Shown one piece after another: positions 24,624 through 32,573 of a stretch of 64,000 bases of DNA (positions are counted from its first letter, which is position 1; every line of letters begins with the position of its first letter). Made by a program: the position numbers and the translations under genes. The notes below the pieces were generated by a model. The model searched no databases. It was not told the DNA's origin and worked only from the letters and a program-made list of their open reading frames with translations. Origin of the DNA: Mycobacterium sp. URHB0044 (GTDB lineage Bacteria; Actinomycetota; Actinomycetes; Mycobacteriales; Mycobacteriaceae); NCBI RefSeq assembly GCF_000620625.1, contig NZ_JIAW01000030.1:1-64000 (forward strand). Direction: 5' to 3'.

Positions 24624-25652
24624 ATGGGCAAGAAGGGCCGCGTATTCGTCCGGGGACTTACCTCGGAAACGTACGGCCTTGGCGAGTTCCGCCGCCAGCA
24701 GCTGGAAGTGGAACGCGTCAGGGACGACGACTTCGTGGTCGACGACGCGAAGGTGGCGCATTCGGGCGACAGTGAGCAGTCGCGGACCTGGTGGCGCATC
24801 GGCCCTGGCGACGAGGACTTCCTGACCCAGACCATCCAGGTGCACTTCGTCGAACTGCCGCCGCAGTCCTCCAACCATGGCCACGGTCACCAGAACGAAG
24901 CGGCGTTCTACATCCTCGAGGGCAACGGCTACGAGATCCACGACGACCAGCGCTACGACTGGTCGACCGACGACCTGGTGTTCGTGCACACCGACTCGGT
25001 GCACCGCCACTTCAACCCCTACGACGAGAAGGCGCTCGCCCTGGTCGTCAAGGCGAAGTGCACCTGGATGTTCATGGGCCTGATCCAGCAGGGTCGCAGC
25101 GGACCGGTGGAGAACGAGGACTCGTTCGGCCCGCGTGAAGACTGGTCGAAGATCTGGACGCCGGGAGTATTGGATCGCAAGAAGGTCATCGGGCCTGCCG
25201 ACACCGTGTGGGAGCAGACCCCGCTGGGGCGCGTGCGGATGATCTCCTCGCCCGAGCGCACCGACGCCCGGATCTTCAGCATCGACGCGTTCGAGCTCGA
25301 GGTTGCAGCGGGTGGCCATTCCGGCAAGTACTGGAAGATGGCCGACGAGGTCTACTACGTACTCGCCGGTGGCGGGTATGCGCTGCAGTGGGAGGTCGAG
25401 GCGGAGATCGCCGAGAAGTACTACGCCCGTATCGCCCTGGAGCCGAAGCGGTACGACATCAAGGCGGGCGACACGCTGTACGTCCCACAGAACCACGTGT
25501 GCCAGATCTTTGCGGCCGACGGCACCCCGTTGCGGTTGTTCAACGCCCAGAACCGCGTCTTCAAGCACCTCGGCTATGACACCGTGCACTACTTCGAGCC
25601 GGCCTCCGGCGCGGCCGATGCGGCCAGCGAACTGGCCCATACCTCCGCCTAG
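24624..25652 (+). CDS. Bicupin protein 2
   Basis: The 342-residue protein has a first cupin with an intact metal site: NHGHGHQNEAAFYILEGNG (HxH-x3-E) and SVHRHFN (His). The second cupin (about 230-310) is degenerate at motif 1 (GGHSGKYWKMADEVYYVLAG). It is paralogous in layout to bicupins 1 and 3. It forms its own unit, with an AAAGGAG ribosome site six bases before the ATG, an operator at 24578 and a strong hairpin just after the stop. Probable Fe(II) dioxygenase or isomerase; substrate unknown. Confidence 0.78.
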   Translation: MGKKGRVFVRGLTSETYGLGEFRRQQLEVERVRDDDFVVDDAKVAHSGDSEQSRTWWRIGPGDEDFLTQTIQVHFVELPPQSSNHGHGHQNEAAFYILEGNGYEIHDDQRYDWSTDDLVFVHTDSVHRHFNPYDEKALALVVKAKCTWMFMGLIQQGRSGPVENEDSFGPREDWSKIWTPGVLDRKKVIGPADTVWEQTPLGRVRMISSPERTDARIFSIDAFELEVAAGGHSGKYWKMADEVYYVLAGGGYALQWEVEAEIAEKYYARIALEPKRYDIKAGDTLYVPQNHVCQIFAADGTPLRLFNAQNRVFKHLGYDTVHYFEPASGAADAASELAHTSA

Positions 25653-25656
25653 CGAC

Positions 25657-25699
25657 TTTCGGTCCGGCGGCCTGCGCAACCGCGGCCGCCGGACCGAAA
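25657..25699 (+). terminator. Strong hairpin terminator after bicupin 2
   Basis: TTTCGGTCCGGCGGCC (25657-25672) pairs perfectly with GGCCGCCGGACCGAAA (25684-25699) around an 11-base loop. It begins five bases after the bicupin 2 stop. No clear U-tract follows, as is common for mycobacterial intrinsic terminators. Confidence 0.8.
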
Positions 25700-26002
25700 C
25701 ACCACCCGCACATCTTTGCGCTTGAGAATCCGTAGTTCGTTGTCCAACAACGGATTATCGAGTGGTGCGCGCACTCTTCGTCGGCGGCCGATGCCGCACC
25801 TCTTCTGGGCTTTCGATGCCCCTATGAACTCGCCGAATCCATCCATGTGAGGCTCTTCACAGAGTGTCAAAATGATGATAGAAATCACATGCGAATGGTC
25901 ATACAATAAGTCCAGAAATCGACACCGGTCCGTCACTCGGACAGTGTCCACAGCCCAGATCCGACGCCCAGCGTCGTCCCAGAACAGACAGGACCGAGGC
26001 AC
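25700..26002. promoter_or_regulatory. Intergenic promoter region of binding protein 2, with GntR-type site
   Basis: No convincing gene is seen here. It holds a 15-bp palindrome CGTTGTCCAACAACG (25738-25752), the box ATGATAGAAATCACA (25875-25889) also present at 20667, and TGGTCATACAA (25896-25906), which fits TNGT-N3-ACNA. The last two are about 95-130 bases before the start at 26003, so the transcript probably has a leader. Confidence 0.6.
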
Positions 26003-27106
26003 ATGACATTTCGACCCGGTCGACTCGCCGCCGCAGTCGGCATCACCATCGCGCTCGTCTCGTGCGGGGCGCCGCCCACGGCACCGAGCGCAGGGTCGGG
26101 TGGCGCCGGTGACACCTCGAAGTACGAGCAGTACGAGGCACTCAAGGGCCAGGACCGCCGCGAACGGCTGCTGCAGGACGCGAAGACCGAGGGCGACCTC
26201 TCGCTGTACACATCCATGACCAGCGACGTCGCAACGGCCGTCGCCAAGGCGTTCACGGACCAGACCGGCATCAAGATCAGCCTGTACCGCGCGGCATCGG
26301 AGACGGTGTTGCAGCGCATCCTGCAGGAATCCAGCGCCAGCCACGCCGGCGTCGACGTGGTGGAGACCGACGCGCTGGAGATGGCCGCGCTCGGCAAGGA
26401 ACAGTTGATCGCTCCATACACCGGCGAGCGCCGCGACATGGTCGCCAGCGAGGGCCAGTTCGACAACTGGACGGCGAGCCGCTACAACCTCTTTGCCCCG
26501 AGCTGGAACACCACCAAGGTGCCTGCGGGCGGTCAGCCGACCAGCTGGGAGGACCTCGCCGACCCGAAGTGGGACGGCCAACTCGCGCTGGAACTGTCCG
26601 ACTACGACTGGTACCTCACGCTGTACACCTACTGGCAACAGCACGGCAAGAGCACCGCCGAGATCGACGCGCTGTTCACCGACATGGCCAACGGGGCCAA
26701 GGTCGTCAAGGGGCACACCGTGATGGGTGAACTGCTCTCCGCCGGCCAGTACTCGGTGGCCGCGTCGAACTACACCTACCTGGTGCAGCGGGGCGCCGAC
26801 AAGGGCGCCCCGGTGGCCTACCAGCCGTTCGTCGAGCCGGTGATCGCCCGACCCCAGGGGGTGGCGCTGATGAAGTCTGCGCCGCATCCCGCGGCGGCAC
26901 TGTTGTTCGAGGACTGGCTGCTGACCGAGGGACAGCAAGTCTTCGTGGACCTGGGCCTGACACCGTCCATCGAGCCCGCCGGTCTCAAGGATCCGCTGGC
27001 AGGTGTCGAAGTCATCCCGGTCGACGTCCACAAGTTGTTGACCGAACAGAAGCAGTGGAGCGATCGCTACAACGCGTTGCTCGAGAGGAGCGAGAAGGTC
27101 GGCTGA
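26003..27106 (+). CDS. ABC importer substrate-binding lipoprotein 2 (FbpA/PotD-like)
   Basis: The 367-residue lipoprotein has a lipobox (ALVSC, Cys about residue 19-20). Its mature part is parallel to the protein at 20733, with shared strings such as GDLSLYTSMTSDV, YRAASETVLQRILQE, VVKGHTVMGELLSAGQ and KGAPVAY. It is followed by the permease and ATPase genes, so it is the cognate binding component. Ligand is unknown; the regulon suggests an aromatic carboxylate. Confidence 0.83.
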   Translation: MTFRPGRLAAAVGITIALVSCGAPPTAPSAGSGGAGDTSKYEQYEALKGQDRRERLLQDAKTEGDLSLYTSMTSDVATAVAKAFTDQTGIKISLYRAASETVLQRILQESSASHAGVDVVETDALEMAALGKEQLIAPYTGERRDMVASEGQFDNWTASRYNLFAPSWNTTKVPAGGQPTSWEDLADPKWDGQLALELSDYDWYLTLYTYWQQHGKSTAEIDALFTDMANGAKVVKGHTVMGELLSAGQYSVAASNYTYLVQRGADKGAPVAYQPFVEPVIARPQGVALMKSAPHPAAALLFEDWLLTEGQQVFVDLGLTPSIEPAGLKDPLAGVEVIPVDVHKLLTEQKQWSDRYNALLERSEKVG

Positions 27107-27156
27107 GCCGACCCCGACGCACCTGCCCGAGAAGAACCAGTCCTTGAGGTGATCAC

Positions 27157-28908
27157 ATGACAACCACCGCGCCGCCCCGGCCAACCAGCCCGCAGCCGTC
27201 GATGGATTCCGGACCATCGGAGCCACCACGCTGGCGGCGACTCTTCCCGACGCCGAAGTTCCTGACGCTCGGCGTGGTGACCCTGATCATCGCCTATTTG
27301 GCGATCGTGCCGCTGTACTACCTGTTCTGGGGCACGTTCTTCGACCAGGCGGGTTTGACGTTCTCGGGTTTCGAGCGGGCGTACGGCAACGACCAGATCT
27401 TCAGTCTGGTCGGCAACTCGCTACTGTTCGCGGTCGGGGCCGCGGCGGTGTCACTCGTACTCGGCACCACGCTGGCGTACCTCAACGTGCGCACCGACGT
27501 GCCGTTCAAGGCGCTGTTCTTCGCCGCGTCGATCATCCCGCTGGTGATCCCGGGCATCCTCTACACGATCGCCTGGATCCTGTTGGGCAGCCCCGACATC
27601 GGGCTGATTAACCACTACCTCGAGCCGATCTTCGGACGCGCGGTCATCGACGTCTTCAGCATCTGGGGAATGATCTGGGTCGAAGGGCTGCAGCTGTCGC
27701 CGATCGTCTTCCTGCTCATGGTCGCCTCGTTTCGGGCCATGGATCCGTCGCTGGAGGAGTCCGCCTTGATGTCGGGTGCCAGCCGCTGGACGGTGTTCCG
27801 CACGGTCACCATCCCACTGGCCAGGCCCGCGATCGTCGCCGCAATCCTGATCATGGTGGTGCGCAGCCTCGAAAGCTTCGAGGTGCCAGCACTTCTCGGC
27901 CTGCAGAACGGCATCTACGTCTTCACTAGCCGGATCTACTTCGTGCTTCGGGACTACCCACCTGACCTCTCGGCGGCGGGCGCGCTGGCCATCGGGCTGT
28001 TGGTGATCGCCGTCATCGGCGTGGTGATCTCGAACTATGCGGGACGGGCCAGCAAGAACTACCAGACCGTCACCGGCAAGGGGTTCCGGCCCCGCCCAAT
28101 GGAACTCGGCAAATGGCGACCGGTGGCCGGCGTCCTGATCATCGGCTACTTCCTGCTGACCGTGATCGCGCCGCTGCTGGTGCTGCTATACACCTCGCTG
28201 CTGAAGTTCTACGCGCCACCGTCGAAGGACACCTTCTCGAGCATGACGCTGGACAACTACCGTCAACTCCTCCACATGGCCGATGCGCTGACCGCGCTGA
28301 AGAACTCGCTGATCCTCGGTCTGTCCTCGGCGACGCTGGTGATGGCATTGATGGCGGTCGCGGCGTGGATCGTCGTCCGGTCCCAGATCCGTGGACGAAA
28401 GATCCTGGACGGCTTGGCTTTCCTGCCGCTGGTAGTCCCCGGCCTGGTGATGGGCCTGGCGTTGAGCTTCGTCTATCTGCGCAGCCCGATTCCTATCTAC
28501 GGCACCCTGTTCATCCTGCTGATCTCCTACTGCACCCGGTACCTGCCGTACGGAATGCGCTATGCGGTCACCTCGATGCAGCAGATCTCCAATGAGCTCG
28601 AGGAGTCGGCGTTGGTCAACGGCGCGAGCTGGTGGCAGACGTTCCGACGGGTGCTGCTGCCGCTGCTGATGCCGGGCATCGTCGCGGGCTGGATCTACAT
28701 CCTGGTGGTGTCGTTCCGCGAGTTGTCCAGCTCGATTCTGCTGTACAGCCCCGGCAACGAAGTGCTGTCGATCCTCATCTTCGAGCAATTCGAGAACGGG
28801 CAGTTCACCGTGCTGTCCGCGCTGGGTGTCGTCATGGTGTTGACGCTGGTCGTGCTCGTCACCGTCGCCTACAAACTTGGGGCCAAGGTCGGCCTTAAAC
28901 AGGATTGA
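27157..28908 (+). CDS. ABC importer permease, fused two-module (FbpB-like)
   Basis: The 583-residue protein has about 12 membrane helices and two copies of the binding-protein-dependent permease module. The EAA loops read LEESALMSGASRWTVFRTVT and LEESALVNGASWWQTFRRVL. This fused arrangement is typical of Fe(III)/thiamine/polyamine-type importers. The cytoplasmic N-terminus is Pro-rich. It sits 50 bases after the binding protein and about 30 bases before the ATPase. Confidence 0.9.
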   Translation: MTTTAPPRPTSPQPSMDSGPSEPPRWRRLFPTPKFLTLGVVTLIIAYLAIVPLYYLFWGTFFDQAGLTFSGFERAYGNDQIFSLVGNSLLFAVGAAAVSLVLGTTLAYLNVRTDVPFKALFFAASIIPLVIPGILYTIAWILLGSPDIGLINHYLEPIFGRAVIDVFSIWGMIWVEGLQLSPIVFLLMVASFRAMDPSLEESALMSGASRWTVFRTVTIPLARPAIVAAILIMVVRSLESFEVPALLGLQNGIYVFTSRIYFVLRDYPPDLSAAGALAIGLLVIAVIGVVISNYAGRASKNYQTVTGKGFRPRPMELGKWRPVAGVLIIGYFLLTVIAPLLVLLYTSLLKFYAPPSKDTFSSMTLDNYRQLLHMADALTALKNSLILGLSSATLVMALMAVAAWIVVRSQIRGRKILDGLAFLPLVVPGLVMGLALSFVYLRSPIPIYGTLFILLISYCTRYLPYGMRYAVTSMQQISNELEESALVNGASWWQTFRRVLLPLLMPGIVAGWIYILVVSFRELSSSILLYSPGNEVLSILIFEQFENGQFTVLSALGVVMVLTLVVLVTVAYKLGAKVGLKQD

Positions 28909-28936
28909 TTTTGCGGGTCTGGAAAGGATCACCGAC

Positions 28937-30094
28937 GTGCTAGAAGTCCGGAACTTGGTCAAGTCGTTCGACGGCGAGCGACAGAAGCGTCGCGGCCGCT
29001 CACAGTCGTCCACCAACGGCGATTCCCCACGGGTGTTCGCCGTCAACGACGTCAGCTTCAAGGTCGAGCCGGGTGAGCTGTTCACCCTGCTGGGTCCGTC
29101 GGGCTGCGGGAAATCGACGACGCTGCGGTCGATCGCGGGCCTGGAGCGGCCGGACTCGGGTGTGGTGTCGGTGGGCGGCAACGTGTTGTTCGCCGCGGGA
29201 CCCGGCACCGACAAGCGGGTCAACGTACCTGCCAACAAGCGGGCGCTGGGCATGGTGTTCCAGTCGTACGCGATCTGGCCGCACATGACGGTGTTCGAGA
29301 ACGTGGCGTTCCCGCTGCGGGTCCGGCCCCGCGGTTCCCGCCCCGGCAAGCGCGAGATCACCGAACGCGTGCAACGGGTGCTGGAGACCATGGAACTGCT
29401 GCAGTACGCCGACCGGCACGCCACGAAACTATCTGGCGGACAACAGCAGCGGCTCGCCCTGGCACGGGCCATCGTGATCGAGCCGTCACTGCTGCTACTG
29501 GACGAGCCGTTGTCCAACCTGGACGCCAAACTTCGGGAATCGCTGCGGTTCGAGCTGAAGCGCCTGCAACGCGAACTCGGCATCACGTCGATCTATGTGA
29601 CACACGATCAGATCGAGGCGTTGTCGCTGTCCTCGCACATCGCGGTGATGCGCGAAGGTGAGGTGGTCCAACTGGGCAAGCCGCGCGCCATCTACGAGAA
29701 CCCGCAGAACAAGTTCGTCGCCGAGTTCATCGGCACGTCGAACTTCATCGACGGCACCGTCGCGAGTCGGGACGGCGACACGCACGTCGTGGAGACCCGT
29801 GAAGGCCGGTTGACGCTGGAGGCCGCCGCGCACGTGCCGCCGGGCACCGAGGTGGTCGTGTCGATCCGGCCGGAAGCCGTCATGTTGACCGCCGAGCGAC
29901 CGGTCAACGCGCCGAACGTCTGGGAGGGCAACGTCACCACCCGCGCGTTCCTTGGCGATGCCGTCGATCACGTTGTGGCCGTGGGTAAACGGGACATTCG
30001 GGCCCGTTGCCTACCGCACGTCTCGCATGCTCCGGGCTCTGCGGTGTACATGCAGATGGACCCGGCCAAGCTGACCCTCGTCCCCGTCGACTGA
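28937..30094 (+). CDS. ABC importer ATPase with TOBE domain (PotA/FbpC-like)
   Basis: From GTG 28937 (VLEVRNLVKSFDGE) the protein has Walker A GPSGCGKST, signature LSGGQQQR, Walker B LLLLDEPLSNLD, a switch His in YVTHDQIEA and a C-terminal TOBE-type domain (about 290-385). An insertion of about 20 polar residues (RQKRRGRSQSSTNGD) lies before the Walker A. The longer frame from 28877 overlaps the permease and is not preferred; GGAAAGG lies before 28937. Confidence 0.9.
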   Translation: MLEVRNLVKSFDGERQKRRGRSQSSTNGDSPRVFAVNDVSFKVEPGELFTLLGPSGCGKSTTLRSIAGLERPDSGVVSVGGNVLFAAGPGTDKRVNVPANKRALGMVFQSYAIWPHMTVFENVAFPLRVRPRGSRPGKREITERVQRVLETMELLQYADRHATKLSGGQQQRLALARAIVIEPSLLLLDEPLSNLDAKLRESLRFELKRLQRELGITSIYVTHDQIEALSLSSHIAVMREGEVVQLGKPRAIYENPQNKFVAEFIGTSNFIDGTVASRDGDTHVVETREGRLTLEAAAHVPPGTEVVVSIRPEAVMLTAERPVNAPNVWEGNVTTRAFLGDAVDHVVAVGKRDIRARCLPHVSHAPGSAVYMQMDPAKLTLVPVD

Positions 30095-30102
30095 ACGCGG
30101 GT

Positions 30103-31380
30103 ATGGGTGTTCCAGCCGTCCTGACCAACCGCAACTTCAACCTCTACTGGGCCGGTGTCGTCTTCTCCCAGATCGGTACCAGGGGCACCGTTGCGGCGAA
30201 TCTCTACCACGTCTATCAGCTGACCGGCTCGGTCACCCAGACCGGGCTGGTCGGCGCGGCCCAAGCAGTGGCGCTGCTGATCCTCAGCCCGCTGGGCGGC
30301 GTCCTGGCCGACCGCTGGGACCGCCGCCGGCTGCTGCAGTACTCACAAGCCCTGGCGATGATCGTGGCCGCGGGCCTCGCGGCGTCCACGCTCACCGGCC
30401 ACGTCACGGCCTGGCAGGTTCTAGCGTCGGTGGTATTGACAACTGCCGCAGCAACATTCGACCAGCCAGCCCGCCAAGCGCTGATCCCCGCGATGGTGCC
30501 GCGCGCACAGCTGCCGCAGGCCTTCGCGCTGATCAACCCGTCGCGGGAGCTGGCGGTGCTGGCCGGACCGGCACTTGCCGGAGTGTTGATCGGCGTCGCC
30601 GGGCCGGGACTGATGTACGCGGTGGACGCTGCCACCTACCTCGTCCTGGTGGTGGTCCTGCAGCTACTGCACATCGCGCCCCTGGCCGGCGCGGGCACAC
30701 ATACGTCGGTCTGGCGACAACTGGTCGACGGTGCGCATTTCGTCCGGCAGCGCAGGATCATCTGGATGCTGATGTCGCTGGACCTGTCGGCGACGCTGTT
30801 CGGCGCGTACCGGGTGGTGCTGCCGGCCTTGTGCGCCACCGTGTTTCACGTAGGCCCGCAGGGCTATGGGCTGTTGTCGGCGGCGCCGTCCGCCGGCGCA
30901 CTGCTGGCGACCTACACGGTGTTCCGAGTGGTCGGCCGTACCGAACGCCTCGGCCGGGTACTGCTGACGTCCACCGTGCTCTACGGCCTTTCGAACGTCG
31001 CCCTGGCCCAGGCTCATCTGTTCGTGATCGCGGTGCTGGCCGGCTGCCTGATCGGTGCGTTCGACGCGATGGCGACCACCATCCGCCATGCCGCCGTGCA
31101 ATTGGAGACGCCCGACGAGCTGAGGGGCAGGGTGTCGGCGATCTACCAGATGTCCTCGCGGGGTGGGCCCGCGCTCGGCGACACGCTGATCGGTGCGGTG
31201 GCAGGCGTTCTCGGCCCGGTGACGGCCCTGACCATGGGCGGCGTCCTTGCGTCCGCCTACGCGTGCGGTTTCGTCTTCCACCCCAACCCGGTGCGGGGAT
31301 ATCGCGGCGTCGGGGACGACGAAACCCAGGCCGAGGAGGTTCGATCCGAGCAGGCCGACAAGTCTTCGGGCAAGTGTTGA
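30103..31380 (+). CDS. Major facilitator (EntS-like) transporter
   Basis: From ATG 30103 the 425-residue protein has about 12 helices, with GGVLADRWDRRRLL in the first loop and PDELRGRVSAIYQMSSRGGPALGD in the second half. It resembles MFS exporters of the EntS/MFS_3 type rather than MHS importers. As the last gene of the importer unit it could expel a toxic intermediate, or serve a second substrate. It starts nine bases after the ATPase stop. Confidence 0.8.
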   Translation: MGVPAVLTNRNFNLYWAGVVFSQIGTRGTVAANLYHVYQLTGSVTQTGLVGAAQAVALLILSPLGGVLADRWDRRRLLQYSQALAMIVAAGLAASTLTGHVTAWQVLASVVLTTAAATFDQPARQALIPAMVPRAQLPQAFALINPSRELAVLAGPALAGVLIGVAGPGLMYAVDAATYLVLVVVLQLLHIAPLAGAGTHTSVWRQLVDGAHFVRQRRIIWMLMSLDLSATLFGAYRVVLPALCATVFHVGPQGYGLLSAAPSAGALLATYTVFRVVGRTERLGRVLLTSTVLYGLSNVALAQAHLFVIAVLAGCLIGAFDAMATTIRHAAVQLETPDELRGRVSAIYQMSSRGGPALGDTLIGAVAGVLGPVTALTMGGVLASAYACGFVFHPNPVRGYRGVGDDETQAEEVRSEQADKSSGKC

Positions 31381-31392
31381 CACCACCCCGAT

Positions 31393-31403
31393 TGGTAATA
31401 CCA
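31393..31403. promoter_or_regulatory. FadR/GntR-type operator upstream of bicupin 3
   Basis: TGGTAATACCA is identical to the site at 14134 and lies 30 bases upstream of the bicupin 3 start, downstream of the MFS stop. The flanks (ATT before, TTAG after) resemble the site at 35759. Confidence 0.72.
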
Positions 31404-31433
31404 TTAGTTCAAATTGTTCGACGGAGGATGCAC

Positions 31434-32573
31434 ATGGCCACGGATGCACTCGTTTCAGACGACCTGGCGAAGAAGTTCGCCACCGAGAAGGACTCGCCCT
31501 ACGTGCGATGGGTCCGCGGTGAGGGCCTCGACATCATTGGCGCCCACTACGTGCCGGATCTCAACACCGTCGAGCTGAAGCCTTGGGCCCGGCGCGGTGG
31601 ACGCGGCGTGTTCATCAACCACGAAGCCTCCAGAACCTCGAATGACTGCTACGTGTGCGAGATCCCCGCGGGTAAGGAGCTGACGCCACAACGACAATTG
31701 TTCGAAGAGATGATCCTCGTGCTCTCGGGACACGGGTCGACGTCGGTGTGGAACGACGCCGGCCAGAAGGTCACCTTCGAATGGGGACCGGGGGCGATGT
31801 TCGCCATCCCGCTCAACACCTGGCATCAACACTTCAATGGATCTGGCACCCAGGCGGCCCGCTTCGTGTCATCGACCAACATGCCGCCCGTCCTCAACCT
31901 CTACGACGAGGCGGAGTTCGTCTTCAACACCGCCCACGACTTCGCGGGTCGGTTCGCCGGTGAGCCCGACTACTTCGCGCCCAAGGACGAGCAGGACGGA
32001 CTGCTCCTGAGGACCAACTTCGTGGCCAGCACCGTCGATCTGCCGTTGGTCCCGGCCAAGGAACGCGGCGCGGGCGGCGGTCACATCCGGTTCTCGATGG
32101 CCAAAGGCTCGATGAACAGCCATATTTCGCAGTTCTCGCCCGGCACCTACAAGAAGGGCCACCGGCACGGTCCCGGCGCCCACGTGATCATCCTGACCGG
32201 CGAAGGGTTCAGTTTGATGTGGCCGGAGGGTGAGGAGCCGCGCCGTTACGAATGGCAGCCCGGCACCCTGATCGTGCCGCCCAACATGTGGTTCCACCAG
32301 CACTTCAACACCGGCTCAGAACCCGCCCGCTACCTCGCGTTCAAACACGAGGTGGTCTCCATCCGCAACGCCCAAGGCGTGCCCAAGGCATGGATCAGCA
32401 GGCGCATCGGCGGTGACCAGATCGACTACGCCGATGAATCACCGGTGATCCGGGAGACCTTCGCCAAGGCGCTGGCCGAGAACGGCCTGGCGCCGAAGAT
32501 GGACGAGGCCTACGCCTCCGAACTCGCCGACCTGCCACCTAAGCGGGACGAACCGGTGCCGTCGCCGAGATGA
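31434..32573 (+). CDS. Bicupin protein 3
   Basis: The 379-residue protein has two cupins. In the first the HxH pair is absent (LTPQRQLFEEMILVLSGHG), although Glu and the later His in TWHQHFN remain. In the second, YKKGHRHGPGAHVIILTGEG keeps HxH but has His at the usual Glu position, and MWFHQHFN supplies the last His. GGAGG six bases before ATG 31434 supports that start over ATG 31428. The stop overlaps the EutA-like start by 4 bp. The function is unknown; it may be the catalytic partner of the reactivase-like protein. Confidence 0.77.
   Translation: MATDALVSDDLAKKFATEKDSPYVRWVRGEGLDIIGAHYVPDLNTVELKPWARRGGRGVFINHEASRTSNDCYVCEIPAGKELTPQRQLFEEMILVLSGHGSTSVWNDAGQKVTFEWGPGAMFAIPLNTWHQHFNGSGTQAARFVSSTNMPPVLNLYDEAEFVFNTAHDFAGRFAGEPDYFAPKDEQDGLLLRTNFVASTVDLPLVPAKERGAGGGHIRFSMAKGSMNSHISQFSPGTYKKGHRHGPGAHVIILTGEGFSLMWPEGEEPRRYEWQPGTLIVPPNMWFHQHFNTGSEPARYLAFKHEVVSIRNAQGVPKAWISRRIGGDQIDYADESPVIRETFAKALAENGLAPKMDEAYASELADLPPKRDEPVPSPR

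Noticed and set aside
21900..25652. Bicupins as oxalate decarboxylases or germin-type storage proteins.
   Set aside because: No oxalate-related genes nearby; the domain layout and regulon fit aromatic dioxygenase-like proteins better, though function is unproved.
25649..25846. A 65-codon minus-strand frame starting MDGFGEFIGASKAQ in the gap after bicupin 2.
   Set aside because: No recognised family, no good ribosome site, and its 3' part is the terminator hairpin of the opposite gene.
25649..27229. A 526-codon open frame on the minus strand across binding protein 2.
   Set aside because: It is antisense to a lipoprotein gene with clear homology and operon context, has low-complexity composition, and includes a perfect terminator hairpin.
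28186..29586. A 466-codon minus-strand frame opposite the permease and ATPase genes.
   Set aside because: Ser/Arg-rich shadow typical of GC-rich antisense frames; the plus strand has unmistakable ABC motifs.
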